From an uncultured Collinsella sp. (lineage in GTDB: Bacteria; Actinomycetota; Coriobacteriia; Coriobacteriales; Coriobacteriaceae), in the NCBI GenBank assembly GCA_959599095.1, contig CAUGGC010000010.1, forward strand, positions 1 to 64,000: DNA of 64,000 nt. The letters are read 5' to 3'. Shown here piece after piece: positions 51,063-59,654 of this stretch (position 1 is the stretch's first letter; each line of letters starts with the position of its first letter). The translations under genes and the position numbers were made by a program. The notes beneath the pieces are model-generated. The model did not search any database. It saw only the letters and a list, made by a program, of their open reading frames with translations, and was not told the origin of the DNA.

Positions 51063-51781
51063 TCGTCACCTTCTTTGGCACATGGCTCAGCGGTGGCCGC
51101 GGTAGCCACGTCAGCATCAGGTTCCGCAGAAGTATCCTTCCCCTGGGCCCTGACCGCCACCGGTGCCGGACCAACCTGAATATCCCCGCGCGCCCAATCG
51201 CCATCGAGTGCACGCGCCACCCAGTGATAGATGGGAATCGTGAAGAAGATCAGCGCAGCAAAGGGGCCGGCACCAAACAGGAACATCAGCAAAAAGAACA
51301 GCAGCCAACACACGGCCCAATACGGGAACGACTGGAACGGGCCCTTCACCGGAGTCGAGCCAACTGCGCCGCCACTCGTCGCCTGCGCCGTAGCGGCATT
51401 AGCGGCCTGTGCACTCCAGCTTGCCGCCTGCGCCGCCTTGGCTGCCGCGTCACTTGCCTGCGTTGCCGCCTCGGTGGCGCGCGCCGCCGCCTCATGGGTG
51501 CGGGCGCGCTCTGCCGCCTCGGCCTCGCGCTGACGAGCGCGGTCCTCGTTCTCAAACTCGATATCGTCCTCAATCTCATCGCTCGGATTGAGCAGCTCGT
51601 CCAGACTCACACCATAGAGCTTGGCGAGCGAGATCAGGTTCTCGGTATCGGGCGAGCTCTCCGCACGCTCCCATTTACTAACCGCCTGGCGCGACAGCCC
51701 CAGCTTTCGCGCCAGCCCTTCTTGGCTAAAGCCCTTGCTGCGGCGAAGGTCGGCGAGCCGCTGCGCAGTTTCTACATTCAT
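51059..51781 (-). CDS. Membrane-tethered XRE-family regulator
   Basis: The 240-residue protein starts with a Cro/C1-type helix-turn-helix (ADLRRSKGFSQEGLARKLGLSRQAVSKWE). It continues with an Ala/Glu/Arg-rich coiled region (~80-140) with strong AA repeats, then one or two membrane segments (WAVCWLLFFLLMFLFGAGPFAALIFF) and a cytoplasmic or external tail. DNA binding joined to the membrane suggests a signal from the envelope, perhaps through the DUF4097 partner. The ATG at 51781 has AGGAGG upstream. Such XRE plus DUF4097 pairs are widespread and poorly understood. Confidence 0.82.
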   Translation of the reverse strand: MNVETAQRLADLRRSKGFSQEGLARKLGLSRQAVSKWERAESSPDTENLISLAKLYGVSLDELLNPSDEIEDDIEFENEDRARQREAEAAERARTHEAAARATEAATQASDAAAKAAQAASWSAQAANAATAQATSGGAVGSTPVKGPFQSFPYWAVCWLLFFLLMFLFGAGPFAALIFFTIPIYHWVARALDGDWARGDIQVGPAPVAVRAQGKDTSAEPDADVATAATAEPCAKEGDE

Positions 51782-51927
51782 GGTTCCTCCTATGTGATGC
51801 CAGCCGTGCCGCCGGACCGTTTTTGTTCTTAAGGCGCCTTGCACAGTTAAAAATCTATCCGCCACCGCCAAAAGCATGCCACCTATTCTAGTGAGATTTT
51901 TGACAACTGGCGGTTGCGGGCACATAT

Positions 51928-51970
51928 GAGCTGCGGAAATGTGTCCAAACAAAGCAATGAGCCGCAGCTC
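51928..51970. repeat. Inverted repeat in the divergent promoter region
   Basis: GAGCTGCGG and CCGCAGCTC form a perfect 9-bp stem around a 25-base loop, in the 267-base gap between the divergent XRE and methyltransferase genes. It could be a regulatory hairpin in the methyltransferase leader or a degenerate repeat. No firm promoter hexamers were found in this gap. Confidence 0.45.
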
Positions 51971-52048
51971 GGTTGTCCCCGTTGCAGCGTTAACGGTAGT
52001 ATGGTCATACTGTTTATTCCGCACCGCCAACGGAGGGAGTTCCGCGCC

Positions 52049-52921
52049 GTGAACCGCGATTTCGCCTCATCGCTCATCCAGCTCAACAACACGTTCTATC
52101 GCGAGCACTCCGCCTCCTTTTCCGATACGCGCCAGGCCCCGTGGCCCGGCTGGGTGCGCACCATGGACATCGCGCTCGAACAGCTCGACGTCGCCACGAT
52201 CGAGCATCCCGTCCGCGTCTTCGATCTCGCCTGCGGCAATATGCGATTCGAGAACTTTGCCGCCGGCGGCGCACTTGCCGCCAAGGGCGTCGACGGCGCA
52301 AACCCCTCGGCAGATGCCAGCTGCCCGTTTGAGTTCTATGGCGTCGACTCGTGTCAAGACCTGGCCATCGATGCACATGGCCACGCGCTGCGCATTCCCA
52401 ACCTGCACTTCCAGGAACTCGACGTGCTCGACGCCCTCATGAAGCTCAACCCCGCCGAAACACCCGACGTGCTTTTCGACGCCCCGCTCGCCGATATCTC
52501 GGTCTGCTTTGGCTTTATGCACCACGTGCCGTCGTGCGAGTACCGCGTACGCGTGCTCGACGCCCTGGTGCGGCAAACGCGCCCGGGCGGCATCATCGCC
52601 ATCAGCTTTTGGGAGTTTATGAACGACGAGCGCATGGCGCGCAAGGCCGTTCGAGCCGAAGCCCGCGCCGAGCTCACCCCGCCGTTTGAGGGTTACGATT
52701 CCGCGCAGTTTGAAGCCGGCGACCACCTCATTGGCTGGCAAAACGACCGCCACGCCTACCGCTATTGCCATCACTTTGACGATCAGCAGATCACCGACCT
52801 GGTGCGCGGCGTCCGTACGTTCTACAAAAGCGGCGAGGTCCCCGTGCGCGAGCTTGAGCGTTTCCATGCCGACGGTCGCAGCGGCGAGCTCAACCGTTAT
52901 GTGATCCTCAAGCGCCTGTAG
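52049..52921 (+). CDS. Trm9/ALKBH8-like tRNA methyltransferase
   Basis: This 290-residue SAM-dependent methyltransferase has motif I VFDLACGNMRF, the acidic loop FYGVDSCQDLA, and the segment CFGFMHHVPSCEYRVRVLDALVRQTRPGG. The start (NNTFYREHSASFSDTRQAPWPGWV) and the HH-ERR-type middle closely follow Trm9 and the ALKBH8 methyltransferase domain. Those enzymes methylate the carboxymethyl group placed by Elp3 on wobble uridine. The pairing with Elp3 upstream supports that role, although a general methyltransferase cannot be excluded. A GTG at 52049 with GGAGGGAG upstream was preferred over a longer frame. Confidence 0.78.
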   Translation: MNRDFASSLIQLNNTFYREHSASFSDTRQAPWPGWVRTMDIALEQLDVATIEHPVRVFDLACGNMRFENFAAGGALAAKGVDGANPSADASCPFEFYGVDSCQDLAIDAHGHALRIPNLHFQELDVLDALMKLNPAETPDVLFDAPLADISVCFGFMHHVPSCEYRVRVLDALVRQTRPGGIIAISFWEFMNDERMARKAVRAEARAELTPPFEGYDSAQFEAGDHLIGWQNDRHAYRYCHHFDDQQITDLVRGVRTFYKSGEVPVRELERFHADGRSGELNRYVILKRL

Positions 52922-53038
52922 GCATCGACGACTCGCCGCCGAGCCGTGCCGCGTCTTTCGAGCAAACTATGCCCACCCTTTTCAACCCATTGACGGAACG
53001 CGCAGCTATGCGTTCCATATTTATGACCAAGGAGCCTC

Positions 53039-53878
53039 ATGGGAGCCGTCCACGTTCGCACGCCTAAGAACTTTGTGCTCGAGGAGCGCCTGGAGCGCTA
53101 CGCCGATGCGATTGAGACGAACCCCGAGGCCTATGCCGGAGATTGGCGTGAAGTCTGTGCGCCAGTTGGCAGCAAGCCATTCGAACACCTTCACCTGGAT
53201 CTTGGCTGCGGCAAGGGAACGTACCTTGTAGAGCGCGCGGCCCACGAGCCAAACACGCTCTTTATCGGCATGGACCAAGAGCCCATCTGCATCGCCTATG
53301 CCGCACAGAAAATCTGCGAGCATGAACTGACCAACGCACTCGTTCTGCCTCGAGGCACCGCATCGCTGCCGCAGCTATTTGCCACAGGCGAGCTCGATGC
53401 CATCACCATCAACTTTCCCACGCCGCAGCCCAAGGCCAAGTACGCCAAAAAGCGCCTCGTCCATGTCGACCATCTGATGCTCTATCGCCCGCTCTTTGCA
53501 GCCGGCGCCACCGTAACGCTGCGAACCGACAGCAAGCCGTTGCGCGATTACGCCCTGGGACAGTTTGCCGCAGCCGGCTACGATACGCTTTGGGTAAGTG
53601 ACGACGTCCGCCGCGACCATCCCGAGCATCCCGAGACCGAATATGAATGCCGCACGCGCGAGATGGGCGCCGCCGTCTATGGCATTTGCGCCACACCCGG
53701 CGCGGAACCCATCGAAGAGCAGCTCGCGGCGGGCCGCGCGCAGGAGCAAAGCCTTGCCTGCTACCTGCCCGAAAACCTCGATGAGCTCACCTACGTGCCT
53801 CTCGGCATGGAAGAGGCCGTCGAGAACTTCAGAAACCGTGCCCGCAAGGGCAAGAAGCACCTGCCGCAAGAGTCCTAG
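53039..53878 (+). CDS. trmB: TrmB-like tRNA (guanine-N7) methyltransferase, divergent
   Basis: The 279-residue protein resembles TrmB, which makes m7G46 in tRNA: LDLGCGKGTYLVERA (SAM motif I), FIGMDQEPICIAYAAQKI and RTREMGAAVYGI. The usual catalytic/tRNA motif NFxDPWPKKRHxKRRL appears as NFPTPQPKAKYAKKRL, with the aspartate and tryptophan replaced by Thr and Gln. The ~50 residues past the fold are also longer than usual. It may be a distant TrmB with altered substrate, or TrmB of this lineage. AAGGAGCC precedes the ATG. It follows the Trm9-like gene by 117 bases, probably independent. Confidence 0.72.
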   Translation: MGAVHVRTPKNFVLEERLERYADAIETNPEAYAGDWREVCAPVGSKPFEHLHLDLGCGKGTYLVERAAHEPNTLFIGMDQEPICIAYAAQKICEHELTNALVLPRGTASLPQLFATGELDAITINFPTPQPKAKYAKKRLVHVDHLMLYRPLFAAGATVTLRTDSKPLRDYALGQFAAAGYDTLWVSDDVRRDHPEHPETEYECRTREMGAAVYGICATPGAEPIEEQLAAGRAQEQSLACYLPENLDELTYVPLGMEEAVENFRNRARKGKKHLPQES

Positions 53879-53943
53879 GGGCTTCTGATGGTCGCGGCGT
53901 CAGCAAATAAGCGCGAATAGGCGCCAGCAAACAACCCTCAAAC

Positions 53944-54066
53944 CTAAGTGAGTAGACTTTTTTGCAATAGCCAAGCACAACCCGCATAACGAAAACTAAA
54001 ACCGCAGATAGAACCCTTGTGCAAAATCCATGTGCTCGCGACATCGCAAAAAGTCTACTCACTTAG
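53944..54066. repeat. MITE-like inverted repeat
   Basis: The 22-base arm CTAAGTGAGTAGACTTTTTTGC at 53944-53965 is repeated inverted at 54046-54066 with only one T fewer. The ~80 bases between include a second inverted pair (GCACAA/TTGTGC). It fills most of the 309-base gap between trmB and the helicase gene and has no coding frame. The exact, end-placed arms look more like a small non-autonomous element than a terminator; only part of the inner DNA pairs. Confidence 0.7.
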
Positions 54067-54187
54067 CTGGCAACTGCACCAAACGGCCGGGCAGAACGCC
54101 CATTTCCTGCATTTTCTTGCCTGCAAACGCATCGATGCGCCGCTACGCCATAATAGTTGGCGGACAATCGCGAGAGAAAGCAACCAC

Positions 54188-56869
54188 ATGGCACAGACCA
54201 CGACAGATACCGCCGCCAGCACCGTCTCCGGCGCCGGCGCCGCCAGCTCATTCTCGGGCGGCACGGGAACCGAAGCCGAGTTTGGCTCGCTCGGCGCGCT
54301 CTCCCCCACCTGGTGGGAGCCCGAGGACGGCAGCGAGCCCGAACCGTGGCTCACGCCCGATCAAGCCTTCGAACGCTTCTTTGAATGGACGAGCGATCGC
54401 GGCATTGAACTGTGGGATCACCAAGAAGAGGCCCTCATGGACCTGGCTGCCGGCGATCACGTCATTTTAGGCACACCGACCGGATCGGGTAAATCGCTCG
54501 TCGCGCTGGGCATGCTCTTTATGGGCATGGCGCAGGGCAAGCGCTGCTACTACACGGCTCCCATCAAGGCTCTGGTCAGCGAGAAATTTTTCGACCTTGT
54601 GCAGGTGCTCGGCCGCGATAACGTAGGCATGATTACCGGCGACACGCATATCAACACCAAGGCACCCGTCATCTGCTGCACGGCAGAGATCCTTGCCAAC
54701 GACGCACTGCGCGAGAGCGAAGATGCCGACGTGGGCTGCGTGGCCATGGACGAGTTCCACTACTTTGCCGACCCCGATCGCGGTTGGGCCTGGCAGGTGC
54801 CGCTGCTCACCCTGCCCCACACGCAATTCATGCTCATGAGCGCCACGCTCGGCGATGTCACCGCGATCGCCGCCTCGCTCGAGGAACACACCGGCGCTAC
54901 CTGCGACCTAGTCGTCGACGCCCCGCGTCCCGTACCGCTGAGCTACGACTATGTGACGACCTCCCTCGAGGGCACCGTCGAGCTCGCGATGCGTCGCGGC
55001 GAGGCCCCGCTCTACATCGTGCACTTTAGCCAGGATGCCGCACTTGCGACGGCACAGTCACTCGCCAATTTTGGCATCGCCAGCAAGGAGCAGCGCGAGG
55101 CCATCAAGGAAGCGGCCAAGGGCACGAGCTTCTCGACGGCCTTTGGTAAGATTCTCAAGCGCCTGCTTGGATGCGGCGTCGGCGTGCACCATGCTGGCAT
55201 GTTGCCGCGCTATCGCCTGCTGGTCGAGCGCTTGGCGCAGCAGGGTCTGCTGCCCGTCATCTGCGGCACCGATACGCTCGGCGTCGGCATCAACGTACCC
55301 ATCCACACCGTGGTGCTCACCGCGCTCACCAAGTTCGATGGCTACAAGATGCGTCGTCTGCGCGCCCGCGAGTTCCACCAGATTGCCGGTCGCGCCGGCC
55401 GCTCGGGCTTTGATACCGAGGGCATGGTGATTGCCGAGGCACCCGAGCACGAGATCGAGAATGCCAAGCTTATGGCCAAAGCGGGCGACGACCCCAAAAA
55501 GCTCCGTAAGATTAAAAAGAAAAAGGCCCCCGAGGGCTTTGTCACCTGGAACAAGCAGACCTTTGAGCGCCTGATCGAGACGCAGCCCGAGACGCTCAAG
55601 CCGCGCCTGCGCATCACACACTCCATGGTGATTAGCGTGGTCGAGCAGGGCGGCGATGCCCGAGCCCGCGTACACGACCTCATCGAGACGAGCTTGCAGA
55701 CCCCCGAGGAAAAGGCCAAGCTCGAGGTTCGCGCCGACGAAATCTTCGCCACGCTCATCGATTCCGGCGTCGTCGTTCGCACCGAGGTGCCGCCCGCACC
55801 CGACGCCCCGACTGACGCCGCACCAGACATCGACTATGCGCTGACGGTCGATCTGCCCGAGGACTTCGCGCTCGATCAGCCGCTCTCGCCGTTCTTGCTT
55901 GCCGCATTGGAGCTGCTCGATCCCGAGAGCGAGACCTATACCATGGATCTAATCTCAATGGTCGAGGCAACGCTCGAGGATCCCAAGCAGGTGCTGCGCG
56001 CACAGGAGCGCGCCGCACGCGATCGCGCTATGGCCGAAATGAAGGCCGACGGCATCGAGTATGAGGAGCGCTTGGAGCGCATTCAAGACGTCACGTACGA
56101 AAAGCCGCTCGAGGATTTGCTCGATGCCGCCTTTGACAAGTACTGCCAGGAAGTGCCCTGGGCAAACGACTACCAGCTCTCTCCCAAGAGCGTCCTGCGC
56201 GATATGCTGGAAAGCGCGAGCGATTTTAAGGGCTACATTCAAAAGCTCGGCATCGCCCGCTCCGAGGGCATTTTGCTGCGCTACCTGGCAGAGGCTTACC
56301 GTTCGCTCGACCGCACCGTACCCATTGAGAAGCGCGACGAGCGCCTGCGCGACATTATCTCGTGGCTGGGCTTTGTGGTGCGCTCGGTGGACTCGAGCCT
56401 GGTGGATGAGTGGGAGAACGCCGGCAACCCGGCAGCCCTCGATGCCGCACCGCCGCAGGGCATCGACGAAGTCGTGGCAGACCGCCGTGGCTGCACCCTG
56501 CTGGTGCGCAACGCGCTCTTCCGCCGCGTGACCCTTGCCGCCCGCGAGCATGTTCGCGACCTGGGCGAGCTCGACGACGACTGGGGCATGAGCGAGATCC
56601 GCTGGCAAAAAGCACTCGACGCTTACCACGAGCAGCACGAGGAAATCCTCACCGACGGAGATGCCCGCAGCGCCGCGATGTTTTCCATTGACGAGTCCGA
56701 CGAGAAGACCGCGCACGTATGGCACGTGCACCAGATCTTTGCCGACGAGGATGGCGACCACGATTTTGGCATCATGGGCGATGTCGATCTGGACGCCACG
56801 CAAGACGGCGGCGAGGTCATCTTCAAAAACTACCGCGTCGGCTTTATCGAGGACCTGCTCGAGGACTAG
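54188..56869 (+). CDS. Ski2/Mtr4-like superfamily 2 helicase
   Basis: The 893-residue helicase has Walker A GTPTGSGKS (95-103), a DEFH box in CVAMDEFHYF (188-191), motif III MLMSATLGDV, and in the second half GVHHAGMLPRYRLLVERLAQQG, CGTDTLGVGINVP and QIAGRAGRSGFD. The spacing, the VHHAGML segment and the long C-terminal domain point to the Ski2/Mtr4-like RNA helicases with a DUF3516-type tail, known from actinobacteria. It may assist RNA decay or ribosomal RNA processing. The ATG at 54188 has GAGAGAAAG upstream. A low-complexity Ser/Gly/Thr N-terminus precedes the fold. It is transcribed alone. Confidence 0.9.
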   Translation: MAQTTTDTAASTVSGAGAASSFSGGTGTEAEFGSLGALSPTWWEPEDGSEPEPWLTPDQAFERFFEWTSDRGIELWDHQEEALMDLAAGDHVILGTPTGSGKSLVALGMLFMGMAQGKRCYYTAPIKALVSEKFFDLVQVLGRDNVGMITGDTHINTKAPVICCTAEILANDALRESEDADVGCVAMDEFHYFADPDRGWAWQVPLLTLPHTQFMLMSATLGDVTAIAASLEEHTGATCDLVVDAPRPVPLSYDYVTTSLEGTVELAMRRGEAPLYIVHFSQDAALATAQSLANFGIASKEQREAIKEAAKGTSFSTAFGKILKRLLGCGVGVHHAGMLPRYRLLVERLAQQGLLPVICGTDTLGVGINVPIHTVVLTALTKFDGYKMRRLRAREFHQIAGRAGRSGFDTEGMVIAEAPEHEIENAKLMAKAGDDPKKLRKIKKKKAPEGFVTWNKQTFERLIETQPETLKPRLRITHSMVISVVEQGGDARARVHDLIETSLQTPEEKAKLEVRADEIFATLIDSGVVVRTEVPPAPDAPTDAAPDIDYALTVDLPEDFALDQPLSPFLLAALELLDPESETYTMDLISMVEATLEDPKQVLRAQERAARDRAMAEMKADGIEYEERLERIQDVTYEKPLEDLLDAAFDKYCQEVPWANDYQLSPKSVLRDMLESASDFKGYIQKLGIARSEGILLRYLAEAYRSLDRTVPIEKRDERLRDIISWLGFVVRSVDSSLVDEWENAGNPAALDAAPPQGIDEVVADRRGCTLLVRNALFRRVTLAAREHVRDLGELDDDWGMSEIRWQKALDAYHEQHEEILTDGDARSAAMFSIDESDEKTAHVWHVHQIFADEDGDHDFGIMGDVDLDATQDGGEVIFKNYRVGFIEDLLED

Positions 56870-56891
56870 CCGAACGTACCGAAACGAAACG

Positions 56892-56931
56892 AAGCGGGGC
56901 CGTTGGCAATTTCGCCAGCGGCCCCGCTTTT
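56892..56931 (+). terminator. Terminator of the Ski2-like helicase gene
   Basis: AAGCGGGGCCG-TTGGC pairs with GCCAG-CGGCCCCGCTT around a small loop and is followed by TTTTG. It sits between two convergent genes and could serve both. Confidence 0.88.
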
Positions 56932-56948
56932 GCACTATCCGCTATACC

Positions 56949-58706
56949 TTACTCGGCATCCTCGATCTCATACGAATCCGCCTCGGCTGGCTCATCGTTT
57001 GTCTCTGACGCAGCCCCGCGCGCCTCGTCAAACGCCGCCTTCATGGTCTTGTTGCCCCACGTGAGCTTGCGAATGGTAAGATCGTCGGCCTTCTTGTTGG
57101 CTAGGCGCAGATTGTTCTCGGAGGACAGCAACGCCTCCTTGGTTTTCTGCAGATGGCTAATCGTCTTGTCGATCTCATCAATCGCCGTTTGGAACTTGCG
57201 GCTCGCGATCTCGTAGTTGCGACCGAAATCATTCTTGAACTTTTCCATCTTGGCTTCGAAGTTCGTAACGTCGATATTCTGCTGTTTGTACTCCGCTAGC
57301 TCCTGCTTATAGCGCAGCGAACCCATGGCGGCGTTGCGAAGAAGCGTAATCATGGGAATGAAAAACTGCGGGCGGATCACGTACATCTTCTCGTAGCGAT
57401 AGCTCACGTCGACTATCCCTGCGTTATAGAGCTCGCTCTCGGGCTCGAGCAGCGTGCAGAGCACCGCGTACTCACAGCCTTTTTGGCGGCGATCGTGATC
57501 GAGTTTCTTAAAGAAGTCCTCGTTTTTATGCTTGGTCGTGGTCTCGTCGTTCTCGTTTTTCATCTCGAACATAATCGAAATGACCTCGTTACCGCTTGCG
57601 TCGCACTCGCGGAAGATAAAGTCGCCTTTGGTACCCTCGGACGCATCGTTATCTTTCTCGAAGTACGCGTTGGGAAACGCCGTCATGCGCAGACGGTTGA
57701 ACTCGGTCTCGCAGTGCTGCTCGAGCGACTCGCCCACCATCTTGGTGGACAGGCGGACCTTCATGTCCTTAAGGCGCTCAATCTCTTCATCCTTGTAGCG
57801 AATCAGGTCATCGCTCGCGCGCTTGGCCTGCGCAAGCTCGAGCTCGTGTGCCGCCTTGGCTTGCTCCTCGCGAGAATCGCGCACCGCCAGCTCGCTCGTC
57901 AGCTTGGCACGCGCTTCGTCACGCTCACGCTCTGCTGCGGCAACCGCCTCCGATAGGTTCATTTTGGCCGTCAGTTCCTGTTCGCGCAGCTGAGCACGCA
58001 GACCCTCGGCTTCCTGCTCGGACTGAGCCTTTGCGACGGAAAACTTCTCTTGTACCTGCGCGCGATAGTCAGCAAGCGTGCGCTCGGCCTCGCTGCGAGC
58101 GGCCTCGAGCTCACGCTGCGACTCGGCCGCAGCAGCAGCAAGCGCCATCTCCTGGGCCTTGTCCGCCGCGGCAAGCCTGGCCTGCAGCTCGGCAATCTGA
58201 GCATCACGTGCAGCTAAATCGTTTTGAGCAGCATTACGTGCCGCCGCCTCGGCAAGCCTGGCTTCATCATCTTTGCGCCCCAACTGCGCACGCAGGTTGT
58301 CGATCTCGCGCTGCAGCTCGGCATTCTCCTTTTGAGCATCGGCGCGGGCCTCAACCGCCGCACGCTGGCTTGCACTCTCGCGCTCTGTGGCAGCGCCCTC
58401 GAGCTTGGCGCGCAGCTCGGCAAGCTCAGCATCGCGCTTGGCAACCTCTTGTGCCAGCTGCTGAGCTGCAGCATTCTTCTGCTCGACAAGCTGAGCGTTG
58501 CGCTGAGACTCTGCCTCCTGCAAAGCGGCTGACGAACGCGAGCGCTCAAGCTCCAGCGCCTGCTCGCCCTCGCGTCGAGCCGCCGCTACGCGCTCATCCA
58601 GGTCACGCGAGAACTCAGCATCGCGCACTTGCTTGACGATATCCGCATAGCCGGACGCATCGACCTTAAAAACTTCGCCGCAATGCGGGCACTTGATCTC
58701 GTTCAT
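56949..58706 (-). CDS. DUF2130 coiled-coil protein
   Basis: The 585-residue protein begins with a zinc-ribbon-like start (IKCPHCGEVFKVD), followed by a very long Ala/Glu/Arg coiled coil (~30-300). The C-terminal domain (~310-500) has GDFIFRECDASGNEVISIMFEMKNEN and KNEDFFKKLDHDRRQKGCEYAVL, the DUF2130 signature. The acidic and lysine residues there (E..K pattern) resemble PD-(D/E)XK nuclease cores, which has been proposed for the family, but no activity is established. An acidic tail closes the protein. It is a single gene; its partners are not obvious. Confidence 0.82.
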   Translation of the reverse strand: MNEIKCPHCGEVFKVDASGYADIVKQVRDAEFSRDLDERVAAARREGEQALELERSRSSAALQEAESQRNAQLVEQKNAAAQQLAQEVAKRDAELAELRAKLEGAATERESASQRAAVEARADAQKENAELQREIDNLRAQLGRKDDEARLAEAAARNAAQNDLAARDAQIAELQARLAAADKAQEMALAAAAAESQRELEAARSEAERTLADYRAQVQEKFSVAKAQSEQEAEGLRAQLREQELTAKMNLSEAVAAAERERDEARAKLTSELAVRDSREEQAKAAHELELAQAKRASDDLIRYKDEEIERLKDMKVRLSTKMVGESLEQHCETEFNRLRMTAFPNAYFEKDNDASEGTKGDFIFRECDASGNEVISIMFEMKNENDETTTKHKNEDFFKKLDHDRRQKGCEYAVLCTLLEPESELYNAGIVDVSYRYEKMYVIRPQFFIPMITLLRNAAMGSLRYKQELAEYKQQNIDVTNFEAKMEKFKNDFGRNYEIASRKFQTAIDEIDKTISHLQKTKEALLSSENNLRLANKKADDLTIRKLTWGNKTMKAAFDEARGAASETNDEPAEADSYEIEDAE

Positions 58707-58770
58707 AGCAGCTCCTCAATGGACGCAAATTTCAACCGCCTACACTCTACCGCGCCGCGCGGACAAAATA

Positions 58771-58799
58771 GGCGCCGCTGCCAGAATGGCAACGGCGCC
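58771..58799 (-). promoter_or_regulatory. Hairpin between DUF2130 and phosphoesterase genes
   Basis: GGCGCCG-CTGCCA and TGGCA-ACGGCGCC form a GC-rich stem with a 3-base loop, in the gap just before the DUF2130 start. It could be the terminator of the phosphoesterase gene on the minus strand; no good T-run follows (TATTTTG), so it is only tentative. Confidence 0.4.
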
Positions 58800-58801
58800 A
58801 G

Positions 58802-58838
58802 AACCGCCACAAAGGTGCCTGTCCCCTTCGTGGCGGTT
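58802..58838. repeat. REP-like hairpin with GGGACAGG core
   Basis: AACCGCCACAAAGG and CCTTCGTGGCGGTT pair over about 13 positions; the loop is TGCCTGTCC, the complement of a GGACAGGCA core. Very similar text is repeated in many bacterial genomes as far as I know, and the same core recurs at 44687. It ends 7 bases before the phosphoesterase stop codon. Confidence 0.7.
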
Positions 58839-58844
58839 TGCGAG

Positions 58845-59390
58845 CTACAGTCCAAAGAAATTCAGGATCTGGTCTCGGCTTACGGGCTTGTAGTCGTTGG
58901 CGTCGAGGCCCACATCGTAGCGATAAATGGGACGCTCGCGATCGCGGTTGCGTGCGTTGGTGCGGTCACCCCTGCTGTGGATATGCCCATGCAGCATAAT
59001 GGCGCCACGTGCCTTGCCGTTCCAGCTGAGCATGGGGTAGTGGCTCATAACCAGACGATGGCCCTTGGCATAGCCGGGAGCAATCTCCAGGTAATCGCGC
59101 ACGTCTTCCCAAATCTGCGGTACGTCGGGATCTTCCCAGTCGCCGTCATGGTTACCACGGATGAGCGTCACGTTCTGGCATTCGATACGCTCGCGCAGGC
59201 GCACCGCCTCCGCCAGGGGCAAATGATAGGTAAAGTCACCCAAAATATAGAGGCGGTCATCCGCAGCCACGCACTCATTGATGGCATCGATGACCTTGCG
59301 ATTCATCTCCTCGACCGAGCCAAACGGCCGATCCATGTCGTGCAAGATATTCGTATCGCCCAGGTGCAGGTCGGCGGTAAACCACATCAT
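58845..59390 (-). CDS. Metallophosphoesterase (small, calcineurin-like)
   Basis: The 181-residue hydrolase has the phosphoesterase metal motifs in order: DLHLGDTNI (DxH), ILGDFTYHL, the RGNHDGD active-site pair, SHYPML and LHGHIHSRGD (GHxH). The length is typical of the minimal family that includes YfcE- and nucleotide-type phosphodiesterases; the substrate is unknown. Two adjacent ATGs at 59390 and 59387 follow GAGGACAG; an ATG at 59405 lacks a binding site. It is transcribed alone, downstream of the HIRAN gene. Confidence 0.82.
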   Translation of the reverse strand: MMWFTADLHLGDTNILHDMDRPFGSVEEMNRKVIDAINECVAADDRLYILGDFTYHLPLAEAVRLRERIECQNVTLIRGNHDGDWEDPDVPQIWEDVRDYLEIAPGYAKGHRLVMSHYPMLSWNGKARGAIMLHGHIHSRGDRTNARNRDRERPIYRYDVGLDANDYKPVSRDQILNFFGL

Positions 59391-59456
59391 CGTCTCTGTC
59401 CTCATTTCGCAACGTGTTCAACTCGTGCTAAGTATACAGACGCAGCGATGTGGCGG

Positions 59457-59636
59457 TTATCCAAAGAGCCCGCCGAACAGTCCGCGGCGGCGTTTGTCTT
59501 TCTTTTTCGACGCATCACTCTGGGCGTTCTTGCCCTGCCGCTTCTTACGATCCTGCTCCAACTCATCGTCATCGAGTAGCAGATCCCACTCAAACGGATC
59601 GTCTGTCAGATCGAACAGATCATCGTTATCAAACAT
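59457..59636 (-). CDS. Small acidic-then-basic protein, 59 residues
   Basis: This short gene is easy to overlook. The product starts with an acidic half (MFDNDDLFDLTDDPFEWDLLLDDDE) and ends with a basic Lys/Arg tract (KKKDKRRR) and GLFGGLFG. GGGAGG lies 5 bases upstream of the ATG. Codon use matches the neighbours. It begins 18 bases after the HIRAN gene stop, so they form a pair. I do not recognise the family; the charged, repetitive text suggests a small adaptor or RNA-binding protein. Confidence 0.6.
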   Translation of the reverse strand: MFDNDDLFDLTDDPFEWDLLLDDDELEQDRKKRQGKNAQSDASKKKDKRRRGLFGGLFG

Positions 59637-59654
59637 GGCCGCCTCCCTTACCGA

